Assembly (NCBI GenBank): GCA_914767715.1
Contig: OU612071.1
Span: 3,844,001-3,908,000, forward strand
Source of the DNA: Membranipora membranacea
Lineage: Eukaryota; Bryozoa; Gymnolaemata; Cheilostomatida; Membraniporidae
DNA: 64,000 bases
Direction: 5' to 3'
The translations under genes and the position numbers were made by a program. Positions 23,901 through 34,200 of the stretch are shown piece after piece (position 1 is the stretch's first letter; every line of letters starts with the position of its first letter). A model generated the notes under the pieces. It was not told the origin of the DNA. It saw nothing but the letters and a program-made list of their open reading frames with translations, and made no database searches.

Positions 23901-26900
23901 ACAATTTTTCTCCCCCGATGCCTTGATGATTTGACGCAAAAGTCTAGAAGCTTTATTCCCACCCACTACCAACAACCACTGCTTGTAAAGACAGGCTAAC
24001 CATTAGAATACATTCATATCTGATAGTTATTCTTCCGAGGGATAGGAGATTTACTCACATCCTGCCTGCCCTGTTCAGACCTGGCACGTTTAAGTTTAGT
24101 TTTAGCCGCATCTAAATCCAGCCTCCTCATCTCAAGAGCTCTCCTCTCTTTCTGTAAAGCAAATGATAATAAATAAATTCAAAAAGAAAAATAAATAAAT
24201 TTAACTCAAAAACTCCATAATTTTGAGTTGTCCTTGGAAACATCTGCCGATAAAAAGTAGGAGCAACTTTAAACTCAATTAATTAAATCTGACGCATATG
24301 CGACTGATGTATGTCCCAAATACCCTGAGCACATCCAGCTATGTGACTACAACGGCCCTATCCCTAAAAACTAGAAGCTAGAATGACTAACGCATGCTGT
24401 GTCAGTGCAGACAAATCAGGGCATACCATCAAACTACTTTTATATAAGGGCAAGGAAATACTGTGACCAAACTGTCACAGAATATGACACACAACACCCC
24501 AGGCTTTCAAATAGTATATTTCATATGCTTGGTCACTCACTGCAATAGTTTTGATGTCGTTATCCAGGAAAGATTTGAGCGGACTCAGATATTCATTAGT
24601 GGATCGAGTCACAAAGTCTCTCTCGCAATCTCCTAACTTCTGCTGAGTCTGCCCGACCTTGAGTAATGCGTTACCTGTAAACAAACAAGCAGATCAAATA
24701 ATCATAACTGATAATAATGTACATATCTGAGGAACAAAATTAAAAGGTTTCTATTATAAATTACAAAAAAACGCCTCAACAAGTTAGATTCCTTATAATG
24801 AGACAGACGATGGGTCAAACTGAAAACACCACAACAATTATAGCGATGGCATACAGAAATAATTTGACTACTTGGCCCAATTTTGAAAAAAAATATAAGA
24901 CCCCTTCCCTCTCTTTGTTACCAAAATTTTGAAATAGCCCATTTGATATTTGGGCTGTACTTTAAATTTCAGCCTAGTTATGTGACAAAACATGCTATCA
25001 GTGGAACCCTAAAGAACTGTAAGTGCTGAGCTACTTGTTAATACATGACAATACACTTGAACAACATATAACTTGTCAAGCGATGAAGTGATTGCACCAA
25101 TAAGTCTCATCACAGATATTTGTCTTCACCCTAGACAAGAACTACCCAAATTCACAGCCTGAGAATACACTAATTGTTCGAAAACTTTCAGGGAGGTTGA
25201 AAACGAATTGAATAACCAAGGGTCTCAAACTAAAAAGTAAAGTAACAATGAAGATGTTACTATGTTCATTTTTACATGTAACATAGAGTAGTTGTGCTCT
25301 CTCTTGATGGAAGGATATAACTCGAAACTATAAAACCTGACCTTTCGAAAAGTTTTAAAAGATTTAATTTGAATGATACGGATGACTTGTCCCCAAGCTT
25401 AGACCTTAGTTTTAGATTCAAAACCACTGTGTTAGGGTCAAAGTTAGGGTTTGGTCTTTTTAACTTATATAACACAGACTACTTGGCAAAAATAAACTTC
25501 ACTATAGGCTATTAGATTAATAATTAATATTCTTGAATCTACATCTTAGTGAGTATTTACCATAAGCCAGCTCTCCTTGTCTTGTGAGATGTGAGTTATA
25601 CCCTAATGATTTATAGTACACATGGTATTTAATCATAATATCTAGCTCTCAGCACAATGTAAACCGTAAGAAAATTTTTTTGTTTTGACACCACAACACC
25701 AATATATACGCTGATATGACATCACCAGTATATACGCTGGTATGACATCACCACTCTATGTATTGATGCAGTATTAGCATCACAGTTGCTGATGCCATGA
25801 CATCTAAAGTAGCCGGAATCTCAAATCCAAAACTTCTGTCTACCTCGGGTTAAGTCTAAACTCCTAGTTGGTGACCAGCCAACGTCACAAACTGGAACTC
25901 AATATAAACATACCAATCAAATCAGAGCTTCACTTACCGTATGATGATCCAGGGCCATAGGCAGCACTAGCCTCTAACATAGCACCCCCTAGCTGAGCAG
26001 CGTTAGATAGCCGCTCCTTTTTAGCATGACTCAGACCCGTCTCATTCAGGTTCTTATAGACAAAGTCCTCCGCCCGAGCCGCTGTAAAGTAAACAGTATA
26101 CTAAACATTGATTTTACGAGGATATGTAGATAATGAGTGATTGCGTCCCAGCCCTAAGATAACAATTAAAACTGAAATCAAAGATTTCAAAATGATTTCC
26201 AGGTGCTAGGACACGGCTCCAAAGCCACATTGTAATATAACTCAAAACATATCTTTACTTCATTGAGTTTAGCCTCACACTGGAATAATGCATCAGCCTG
26301 TAAACTAGTCTACATCATGTGAATTTCTGTTGAGTTAAGGCCAAAAAGAGATAGGAGTAATTTTCGCATCAGGATTTGTCGTACTGAAGTCCGAATTAAT
26401 AGCTCATAGACACATGGAACTAAACCTTATGTAGGACGGTAAGATAGCCTACAAGTTTGGTTTTGGGTGATTTTCCAGACTGATAATCCGTTTTCACGGC
26501 TATTTTGTAGTACTTCACACTGTTAGAATCCCCAGGGAGTGATGATGCTGATAGACGATTCATTGATCCACCAGATGTGTCAATTACACACACATCATTG
26601 CATAAATACATCAGAATTTGCTATACTTGCAAAGCAAACTCTCTGAAGGCCAATCAATAATTTTTGAGCTTAGCCGCAAAAATTTCCGGAAGAAAGAAAT
26701 CCAATGCAATGCCATGTACTCTAATAATCAATGATAAGCATACTTTATAAGAGTAAGGATATATATAGATCAAGCGTAATCCAATTGCATGCGTTCCAGT
26801 TGCTCCCTTTTGCTTGTCACTCCGCTGGCGTGACCAGTGGATCGGGAGCAATTCTGAATGCAGACAAATGGACCAAAAATGGTGTTGGATATATCCATAG

Positions 26901-29900
26901 GCCTGGTCTGTGTATGTATATTGACTGCAGCTGCAAAGTTATGTTTGATAGTGTGCTGGAAGATGCACTGGAAGGTCGGTGGATGCTTCAAGTGCCAGTT
27001 TGACGGCCAGGGTGTTGAGTTAACTCTCGAAAAAGATGAGGCTGTCATTAAATACACTATATAATTTAATCAGCAACTCGATGAGAAACTAGCCTCATTA
27101 TTAAGAACAATTTTCAAATGGGACAACGAATTTTGGAGCTGTTTGATTTTTACTGAGTGGTGATTTTTTGGTAACTAAGCTTGTTCGGCCAGTACCCTGT
27201 CTTGATAAATGTCAGTAAGTTATTTAACAACTTTCTGTAATCTGAAAGTCATGTTCCTGATCATTAGTTATTGTGTTGTGCATTGTACTGCACATCGTAA
27301 TCACAACAGATCCGTTCTTTGGACATTGATTGACAGATTGCCTCTGGAGAAATGTCAGAAAACGGAGACTAAGAAGCCAAAATGAGCAAAAACTCCTATA
27401 ATTATCAGTTTAACCTGGTTCAGCATTGGACAGGATAAGGAAGTAATTTTCTTACAAATGAAAGATAGGAATTAATTAAGCTTGTTGTGAAACTCTCGAA
27501 AAAGGGCATACATGGAAAGTTTGCCAAATAAATTTGGGGTTTGGGAGGGGAGGGCTTGAATTCTACACAGGAAAATTGGGCCTCCAAATCGACTATTGTG
27601 CCGAATTCATTTACCTTTTCCGTCAAATGCTAGGTTTTCCATACAGAAAACAAAGCTTACATATGACTGCACAGTAGTTGTCAGATCGTTGACTAGTTAC
27701 TGATTAGGATACAAACACCACATGCTGATTTAATCAGTGTGTTACCACACCAGGAGATAAAACTTCTTATCTCAATCTATAGCTGAGAATCACAGCAGTG
27801 CACTAACCAGGAGTTCATATGTGTGATTCACACATGGCTGATATAAATGATATCTCACACGGGATTGAACAGGGACAGAAGGCCTTGACATCAATGCCAA
27901 GCCAAGAAGTGTTTAATGATCAACCACTAAAATGCTTATTCCAAATATGGGTATTAATTGTAATTGGGTTCAGGCCTTTGGGGATTTATTTTGCCATTGC
28001 GTGGTTTTGCCTTTCAAGGAATTTGAGATTTGAGGGCTGGTAGGAATACTCTCAGTGATGATGATCTGATGGGACGAGAAAGCCAAAGCTATGAAAAGTG
28101 CCGAGAAAATTGCACAATTTTCAAACACAAAATTATTTATTCCAGAACCAATCAGAAGAAATTCGGGAAGTTTTCCTTCATATATCACGACGGGACATTG
28201 TGTGAGTTAGGTCATACTTTTGAGGGTATGATTATATCAAGTAATGGAATGTAAGATATATAAGAATGTACCTGATCATAATGGGGATTCTTCAGAATGA
28301 AATCTAGCAGAATATCTACGAGTTGTATGCGAACTTGGCACAATACAATCATCTTACAGTTTAGGGGATGGGTGGGTGGGCCAGCAGATCAAAATATTCC
28401 CAGCTCAGTACTGGTAGAAGTGGAGGTTACCATATCAGTGTTTAATAAGAACAAGTTTGGTCCGGTTTGCCTGCATTCCAGTTGCTCCCCTTCCAGTAAT
28501 ATGCGGCTTATCAGTGGAGAGGAACAACTGGAATGTAGGCAAACTGGACCAAACTTTTCTAGCTTCCGATAAGGATTCACCAGTGAAACACGATACAAAC
28601 TTACTAGGATCTGGATGTAGGAGATTTTCTGTACATTTTAATAATCTCTCAGTCTGTAATTTAGTTTTATCTGCTCTCTGTAATAACTGCTCAAAGTGTG
28701 CATCTAAATCTGTGTGCTCTGCTGTACCCAACTTCTCTCCAGTGAACTGTAACAATAACATTTGTACAGGCATATATGTGTACACAAGTAAATATGTGAT
28801 CAGGTTAGGCCCCTTTCAATAAGACGAATTTGTTCTCAAATCGAGACTCAAGCAGGTCTCCTCACCCACTGTGTTATCAGATAGCAATTTTGGTTTGAAA
28901 AGATCTCCGGAATAACCCAGAGTTAGCTAGAATGTAAGGTGGAAACTAGTCAGCTCGTACTAAGCAGTGTGTATATATGTTACTTCTCTTGATGAGCAAC
29001 AATTATAGCTCGGCAGTCTACAACGGTGTTGATCATTATTTCAGCCGGTGGTGGGATGAATTTATTTTCTGTTCAGCCTTTGATTTAGCCTGCCTTGACA
29101 AGCTTGTCAAGACAGGCTACCTCTGTCTGTGGGTATCAACACAACAACAAGAACAAACAAGTGAGTCTATCCCTAATTGATTGATTATTTATTTGTCACC
29201 TAATGAAGAAGAGGTGACCAGTAATTCTACTTCTAGATGGGTAAGTAGCCTAGCAAATGCCTGACTCGTCAAGCTCAAAAGCCAGGCAAACTGGCTTGAT
29301 TAAGTCCCCTTCTAACTTAGCTCAGTAGCTCAGAACCAACTACTACTAGCTAAGCCTAAGCTACAACCAACAGTACCGAGTGGACCATCACAACACCAAG
29401 TCCCACATGAATGAACTCGTTCTACATCAACACGAGCCGCTCTTGGAACCAACTGGATCCCCAAAGCAGACATCTCTGCCTCCTGGTTAGCCCACGCCCC
29501 GTTCCTCCCCTGGTTTTCTGGCAATTGAATCTCGGAACGTTAACGGACCATGAGCTGCCACATTTCCAGAGACTTCTACACTAAGAAGTGGAGATTACGT
29601 CGGCAAGTATCAAGTAAGTAAGTTGGACTTGGTAAGACTTAGAGCAATGGTCTGGACTTGATTGATGTAAATTTATTTTTTGCCGGCGTAATCTCCACTT
29701 CTTAGTGTAGAAGGTTCTGGAAATGTGGCAGCTCATGGTCCGTTAACGTTCCGAAGTCGGCTAGGGTGAATGGCCCATGACAGCCAAATCAGGTAGTACT
29801 AGACAAACAGTGGCACCCGGTGGGTCTCGAACTCGGGAACTAATGATCCTGAGTCCAACAACAACTTACAACGCCCCTGACAGTGAGCTTAATTAGTGAC

Positions 29901-30077
29901 TACACTTTAGTGGGCATAAAGGGCATTGTCCAAGTACATAGTTGAGTGATAATGAGATACCTTACTTCCCAGCTCTCTGTTATAACTCTTAATAGCTTAC
30001 AGAACCATTTAACTAACCTGGACAGCTCTGTTAAAGAAAGCTGAAGCTCCTCCAGCAAATTTCTTGAGATCCTCCAT
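17952..30077 (-). CDS. SH3GLB1/SH3GLB2-like: Endophilin B (BAR + SH3), complete, ten coding exons per transcript
   Basis: Endophilin B binds and bends membranes, with roles in mitochondrial and endosomal shape and in autophagy. Exons in transcription order: 30018-30077, 28605-28746, 25938-26081, 24541-24674, 24059-24151, 23028-23060, 21063-21135, 20469-20586, then 19748-19949 or 18670-18874, then 17952-18056. All junctions keep frame, giving 367 or 368 residues (human about 365). An amphipathic start (MEDLKKFAGGASAFFNRAVQ) is followed by the BAR domain (EKLGTAEHTDLDAHFEQLL, LDLDAAKTKLKRAR, DFVEAQAAYYANCHQYM). The SH3 domain has VLYDY, an acidic RT loop, DWMMAERG and a VP..Y end. The ATG at 30077-30075 is preceded by an acceptor-like TTACAG at about 30089, so a non-coding 5' exon is likely upstream. 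Assignment is secure; the B1 versus B2 split may post-date this lineage. Confidence 0.95.
18670..18874 (-). other. Alternative SH3 exon A of endophilin B (205 nt)
   Basis: The acceptor is CTCTAG and the donor is GAG then GTGAAT. It encodes a Gly/Ser linker, then RARVLYDYEPSRSDELSLKA ending ADE, the first half of an SH3 domain. It begins with one base that completes a Ser codon from the upstream exon (AG+T) and ends on a full codon, exactly like exon B at 19748-19949. Spliced after exon B instead, its first six bases would read TAA TAA. Confidence 0.85.
19748..19949 (-). other. Alternative SH3 exon B of endophilin B (202 nt)
   Basis: The acceptor is TTGGCAG and the donor is GAG then GTATTA. 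It encodes a Ser/Pro-rich linker, then KAKVLYDYFASDDTELSLIA ending ADE, a second version of the first half of the SH3 domain and the closer match to the vertebrate KARVLYDY...TELSLLADE. Its phases are identical to exon A (AG+C also gives Ser at the junction). Both are compatible with the single last exon, which starts at a codon boundary. Confidence 0.88.
20736..20872. mobile_element. MITE family B copy (TIRs ending CTCAAACTCTGCC)
   Basis: CTCAAACTCTGCC near the left end is mirrored by GGCAGAGTTTGAG at the right. Internal GCATTCCATTATCA is shared with copies at about 41045-41161 and, in part, 21590-21680 and 48239-48352. It lies in an endophilin B intron. Confidence 0.6.
21590..21680. mobile_element. 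Partial MITE family B copy
   Basis: GTTGCTGCTAGTGGCATTCC and the inverted GAATGCCATTA resemble the interior of the family B elements, but the outer ends are missing or diverged. Confidence 0.4.
22888..22980. repeat. Short inverted repeat (TAGCTTGAGTGCACAAGCT)
   Basis: TAGCTTGAGTGCACAAGCT at the left is mirrored with mismatches by AGCTTGAGCACTCAAGCTA at the right, around a ~50 base loop. It is intronic and MITE-like. Confidence 0.5.
23028..23060 (-). other. 33-nt microexon in the endophilin B BAR region
   Basis: TTGCAG precedes and GTATTT follows 33 bases encoding SKSKLTPVQIE. Both ends are on codon boundaries, and the flanking exons also end and begin on codon boundaries, so it can be skipped without changing frame. 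Without other species I cannot say whether it is constitutive. Confidence 0.7.
23098..23215 (+). repeat. Minisatellite, core GATCACATGACCACACT
   Basis: About six degenerate tandem copies of a ~19 base unit within an endophilin B intron. Confidence 0.8.
23403..23490 (+). repeat. Minisatellite, 17-base unit AAGAACACTGATGTCTA
   Basis: Five to six consecutive copies with single-base changes, intronic. Confidence 0.85.
26769..26877. mobile_element. Foldback MITE family A copy 1
   Basis: The left end ATCAAGCGTAATCCAATTGC and the right end with GCAGACAAATGGACCAAA are inverted relatives. The interior has TTCCAGTTGCTCCC mirrored by GGGAGCAATTCTGAA. It lies in an endophilin B intron. Confidence 0.7.
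28453..28556. mobile_element. Foldback MITE family A copy 2
   Basis: Nearly palindromic: AAGTTTGGTCCGGTTTGCCT at the left is mirrored by GGCAAACTGGACCAAACTT at the right, with CATTCCAGTTG against CAACTGGAATG inside. It is the best-preserved copy, about 50 bases from the 28605-28746 exon. Confidence 0.8.
29086..29119. repeat. 34 bp palindrome (one mismatched pair)
   Basis: TAGCCTG C CTTGACAAG joined directly to CTTGTCAAG A CAGGCTA, with no loop. Intronic. Confidence 0.85.
29532..29754. mobile_element. MITE with 74 bp arms
   Basis: Arms 29532-29605 and 29681-29754 are inverted copies with about three differences in 74. The outer end is TCGGAACGTTAACGGACCAT. The 75 base centre is unrelated to the arms. 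No transposase. It lies in the first coding intron of endophilin B. Confidence 0.85.
29765..29890 (-). repeat. tRNA-like fragment next to the MITE
   Basis: On the minus strand GAGTTCGAGACCC resembles a B box, preceded by an anticodon-arm-like GGACTCAGGATC. The A box is unclear, so it may be a degraded SINE. Confidence 0.35.
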
Positions 30078-31236
30078 AGTTTTTACTTCCTGTAATCAAT
30101 GAAATGTCACAATATTGATTACCCCAATGTTGCATTTCGAATAATTACTAATTACTGAGAAAAGACAACTACAGGTTGGTTGTTCTTTTGACAGTATAGA
30201 CAACTCCCAATCACTGTATTAAACTTAGGTTATAGCATTAGCAGGCCAAAATTAATGCCTACTGTAGATAGCGTAGCCAACAGCATCCGCAGTCATTCAT
30301 TACTGAAAGCCTTTTTGGAGGACTTGCCTTTAACGGACAAAAAAAATGATAATGATGAGGTTGTTCAGAAGGTTCCTCCTTCCTCATTATTCAAATTTCT
30401 CACTGCCTGCTGAAAGATTTGGATATTCTCGGAAAGCATTCTGGTGTCAGACTCAGTTTTGTGACACCAGAATGCTTTCAAAGCTGGTGTGATTTGGCAA
30501 ACACCGGCCAGCTACAAAGAGATCGATCCATATCTAGCTGCAATTCTCGTAGGAAGAAAATAAATACACAGCAACCAATAATATCTGGACACTCAGTTCA
30601 TGGTTTCAAATAAACATACTTCGTCTTGAACTTGTTTATTCTTTGTAAGATATAATATCAATAATAATGGTACTGAACTACATCAGTAATATCAATCATA
30701 TTTACAATGACTCTGTAATCAAACCTGATACTAATACTCAACACAAGTTTAGTTAAAAATCTGAATCAAGTAATTACTGAAAAATTCTCTTTATAGAACT
30801 GTTAGGTACAAACGGACATAATATACAATAAATTATCTAAGCAACATATTCAACGAAGATGATACATTACCGGCAAGTATAGAAATATAATAATATCACA
30901 TTTGAAAGACACCATGTTGGGTGTTAGAGACTATCCCATAATGCAATTCCACATTACAAGATCCTATCGCGGTTATTAGTATGGCAATAAGACAAATCTT
31001 TCGTTTGAATTCTGTTTGAAAAGCTCTTAAGCTAGTGGGCTTAGTCAGAATCAGATATTATCTGCAGAGAAAACATCCATGATTGGGTCGAAACTTAATC
31101 GATCTTTTGATTCATCGCAATGCTACAATATGGCACAACTCTCTCCTCCTCTCTCTCTGACGTAGACTGAGATCTTTTCACATCATGCTCTCTGGTAGGC
31201 TTGTGCCCACCCTCGCCCCGTACACTTCTCATGTAC
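30078..31236. other. Intergenic between endophilin B and the SLC25A35-like gene
   Basis: The two minus-strand genes are about 1.16 kb apart. This space should hold the carrier's 3' UTR (a possible AATAAA on minus at 30635-30640, about 600 bases past its stop) and the promoter and non-coding first exon of endophilin B. A perfect hairpin sits at 30432-30479. No other gene is seen. Confidence 0.55.
30432..30479. repeat. Perfect 18 bp hairpin with 12-base loop
   Basis: GAAAGCATTCTGGTGTCA, loop, then TGACACCAGAATGCTTTC with no mismatch. It could be a young palindrome, a MITE remnant or an RNA hairpin; the stem is somewhat short for a standard animal microRNA precursor. Confidence 0.9.
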
Positions 31237-34200
31237 TCATGTGCTATTAGCCTCATTACTTGAGTGGTATCTTATATATAACTCTCTGGTCTGATCCCAG
31301 AATACCAGGCTAAGCACTGTGTGTGGTCCGAGTCGAAACAAACTGGCTGCCCATCCTATAAGCAAAGGAAAACAACATGCTAAAATATATAAACACAAAA
31401 TTAAACTCTCTTATTCGCATTTTTGGTTCAAATCCCGATGGACTGAGCTTTGTTTGAAAATTGTATAGGAGCTGTCTCACAAATCTCTTGTGGACACAAC
31501 TCCGATACATTCAGCCGGCAGCCTGTACAATTGGTGCACTCAGGGAGTTTGGGACCCAAACTCCCTGAGTGCACTGGATTCAAATTATGCATTATATCAT
31601 GCGCAAGATGCAATCTTATCTGAAATGTTAAAATTAGTAATATACACAGATATCTGATACAATAGAACTATGTTTGCTTCATAAAAGATTTACAGCAACT
31701 ACATAAAATCTACTACTCAAACCTTGAATGTTAGAAAAACTCTAAACATAATTATTATTCCCTGCTCAAATTATTCTATGATCAACGTTTCTCTCCTACC
31801 CTGGCGGTGTGGAATAATTCAAATCAAGTTAATTCTGTCAGTGTTTGGATTGCTTTCCTCTACTGGTTATCTGGGGCTGATGAAGAAAGTGTTCAAGTCA
31901 ATATGCAGTCAATTCAATACTTTAGACAAATTCTCTCTTATCTAGCAAGTTGTGCCCTGAGCCAAATATCAACTGTTTGAATAAAAAAAGCCGGACGAAT
32001 ATTACACAATCTAGCTAGGGTATGAGTAGTAGCGTTGTCACATTTGCCCCTCGTATATAACAGAACATCAGCTGGCCACGTGACAGAACTGGGGGATAAA
32101 GGACCAAGGATTACTAACCTTTATAGAATCCCCAGAGTCCCTCCTTACGAAATATCTTCAGGAAACAGTCCGATATACCCGAGTATAAAACTCCACCTGT
32201 AAATAAATAATTATACTATCACAACTACAGTCACCGATATGAGAAGCTGAGTGTCATTTACTGGTTAGTCAGGTCCACTTGTGGCATAGATGTTCTCTTC
32301 TCATCATTTGGAAATTGTATGAGCTTTAGATGCTTTGTCACTTGTGCATAAACACAAAATTTTATTGCTTGGAACTGTCATAATCTTATCAAAAATATAC
32401 TGTCATATTAAATATAACACATTGATTGGTGGCTAATAAAGTTCATAATATTTTAACATGATGGCATTACAGTTTTGATATAGTCACACTTGGTGATAGA
32501 TGAGGCTTAATGTATTGTATTGGCTCAATTTTACTCCTGCTATCAATTCATGGGTAAAAATACTATTTTGAGATATTTTGTAAAACCAAATCAGTACATC
32601 AACAGGAAGCGTGATCATTTATTAATATATTATAACCTCATCTGCCAACTATGCAATAAATACAGCCTGCCTAACTACTGATGGATATGCCACGAGTCAT
32701 TGTGATTAAAAACACTGTCTATGAATAGTATCTCAAAATTCCTTGCAGCTTTTGGACAGAAATAGAATTTGTAGTGATGCAAGCAAAAAATGTAGGTTAA
32801 CTTTTACCCTAGTTATTGACCAGCACATGAGAGGACTCGCACTTTATCTCTGTTCTTTTTCCCTCTTACCAATGAACTAGGTAGTTCATTACTCTTACAG
32901 AGCATGACTTTGTGTACGGCTGAAATTTTGCTTATACCACTCAGACCTATCAGTTCTGATGACATGGCAGTATTGAATTTGGCAAATAAGGAGAGCAAAG
33001 ATTAACGCGATGTTTTGTCATTGGCTAAGCTTTGTGGGTTTAATTTTGTCCTACTTATTCAGGATGAAAAATGTTCATCACCCATAGTCACGCATTGTCA
33101 CTCATAGATAAGGAAATCAGGCTGTTTAAATGATTCAAAATACATGGATTATTATTTATGAATGATTATTATGAAGTTTTAACGTGACGGACCTCGACTT
33201 GTAGCTCCGACTACCTTCTGATTATAGAGACGGGTGGAGACAACATCAAAAGGAGTCATACAGGCCACAATACAACAGCCTGACAGTGTACTCGCTGTGA
33301 ATGGTATCATCAGGGAATCTCTCTCAAATATCTAAAACCATCACAGAACATGAGTAAATACATATCGATCAAACTACATAAGAGTAGAACGGCTAGAATT
33401 TAGTTTAACTAATTTGGGGTTAAGTAAATAGCTCGCCATAACTATTTCCTGATATTTCCCTCCAGCAAATACTAAGTTCTACAGGATGATGGTAACAAGG
33501 TATTAAGTTGTGATGCCTGAGTGCCCTACAGAGGAATTAGAATTACCCTTCAATATTTAGGAAAGAATTAAAATGGTTCACTTACAAATTGTCAAAGCAG
33601 AATGGTTCATATAGCTACATGCTACTAGATTTAGGCTTACCATCAAAGTAATTGTGCAAACTTCAATTCAGATTTCACCTAGTTGGGACAAAATTTGGTG
33701 GTCTCCAGAGGTTTAAGTTATGTCCAGTGCACTTTGTTATACATAGTTATAGATGAAATTTGGTGATTAACTTTGTTCTACTTATTAGAGTTGATTGTCA
33801 AGGACACAATAATATTTTTGTTTTCTCAATTTTTGCTGCCAATTATAATTATACAAGTATTTTAATCCAGTTCATAGTGGTGCGACCATTCTATGGGTTT
33901 ATAACTAGATCAATATTGACCCAGTTTTCCTGCGTTTGGGTTTGCTCCCCTTCCACTGACAAGCAACAGACTATTTCCCTGTGGCAGAGTGGTGAAGGGA
34001 AGCAATTCAGAATGCAGACAGACTGGACCATACTTGATACTAGTCATACAGTAGTGGTTTATTAGCCAGTAATATATCTATGTGTGCATCACTCACCTTT
34101 GTGCTGATGATATATTGTTTAGCCTGAGCGAAGGTTGAGAGCTGAGCTGCAGACCCGACCATCACACGAGCGACTGCACCTGACGAACCTGATAACACAA

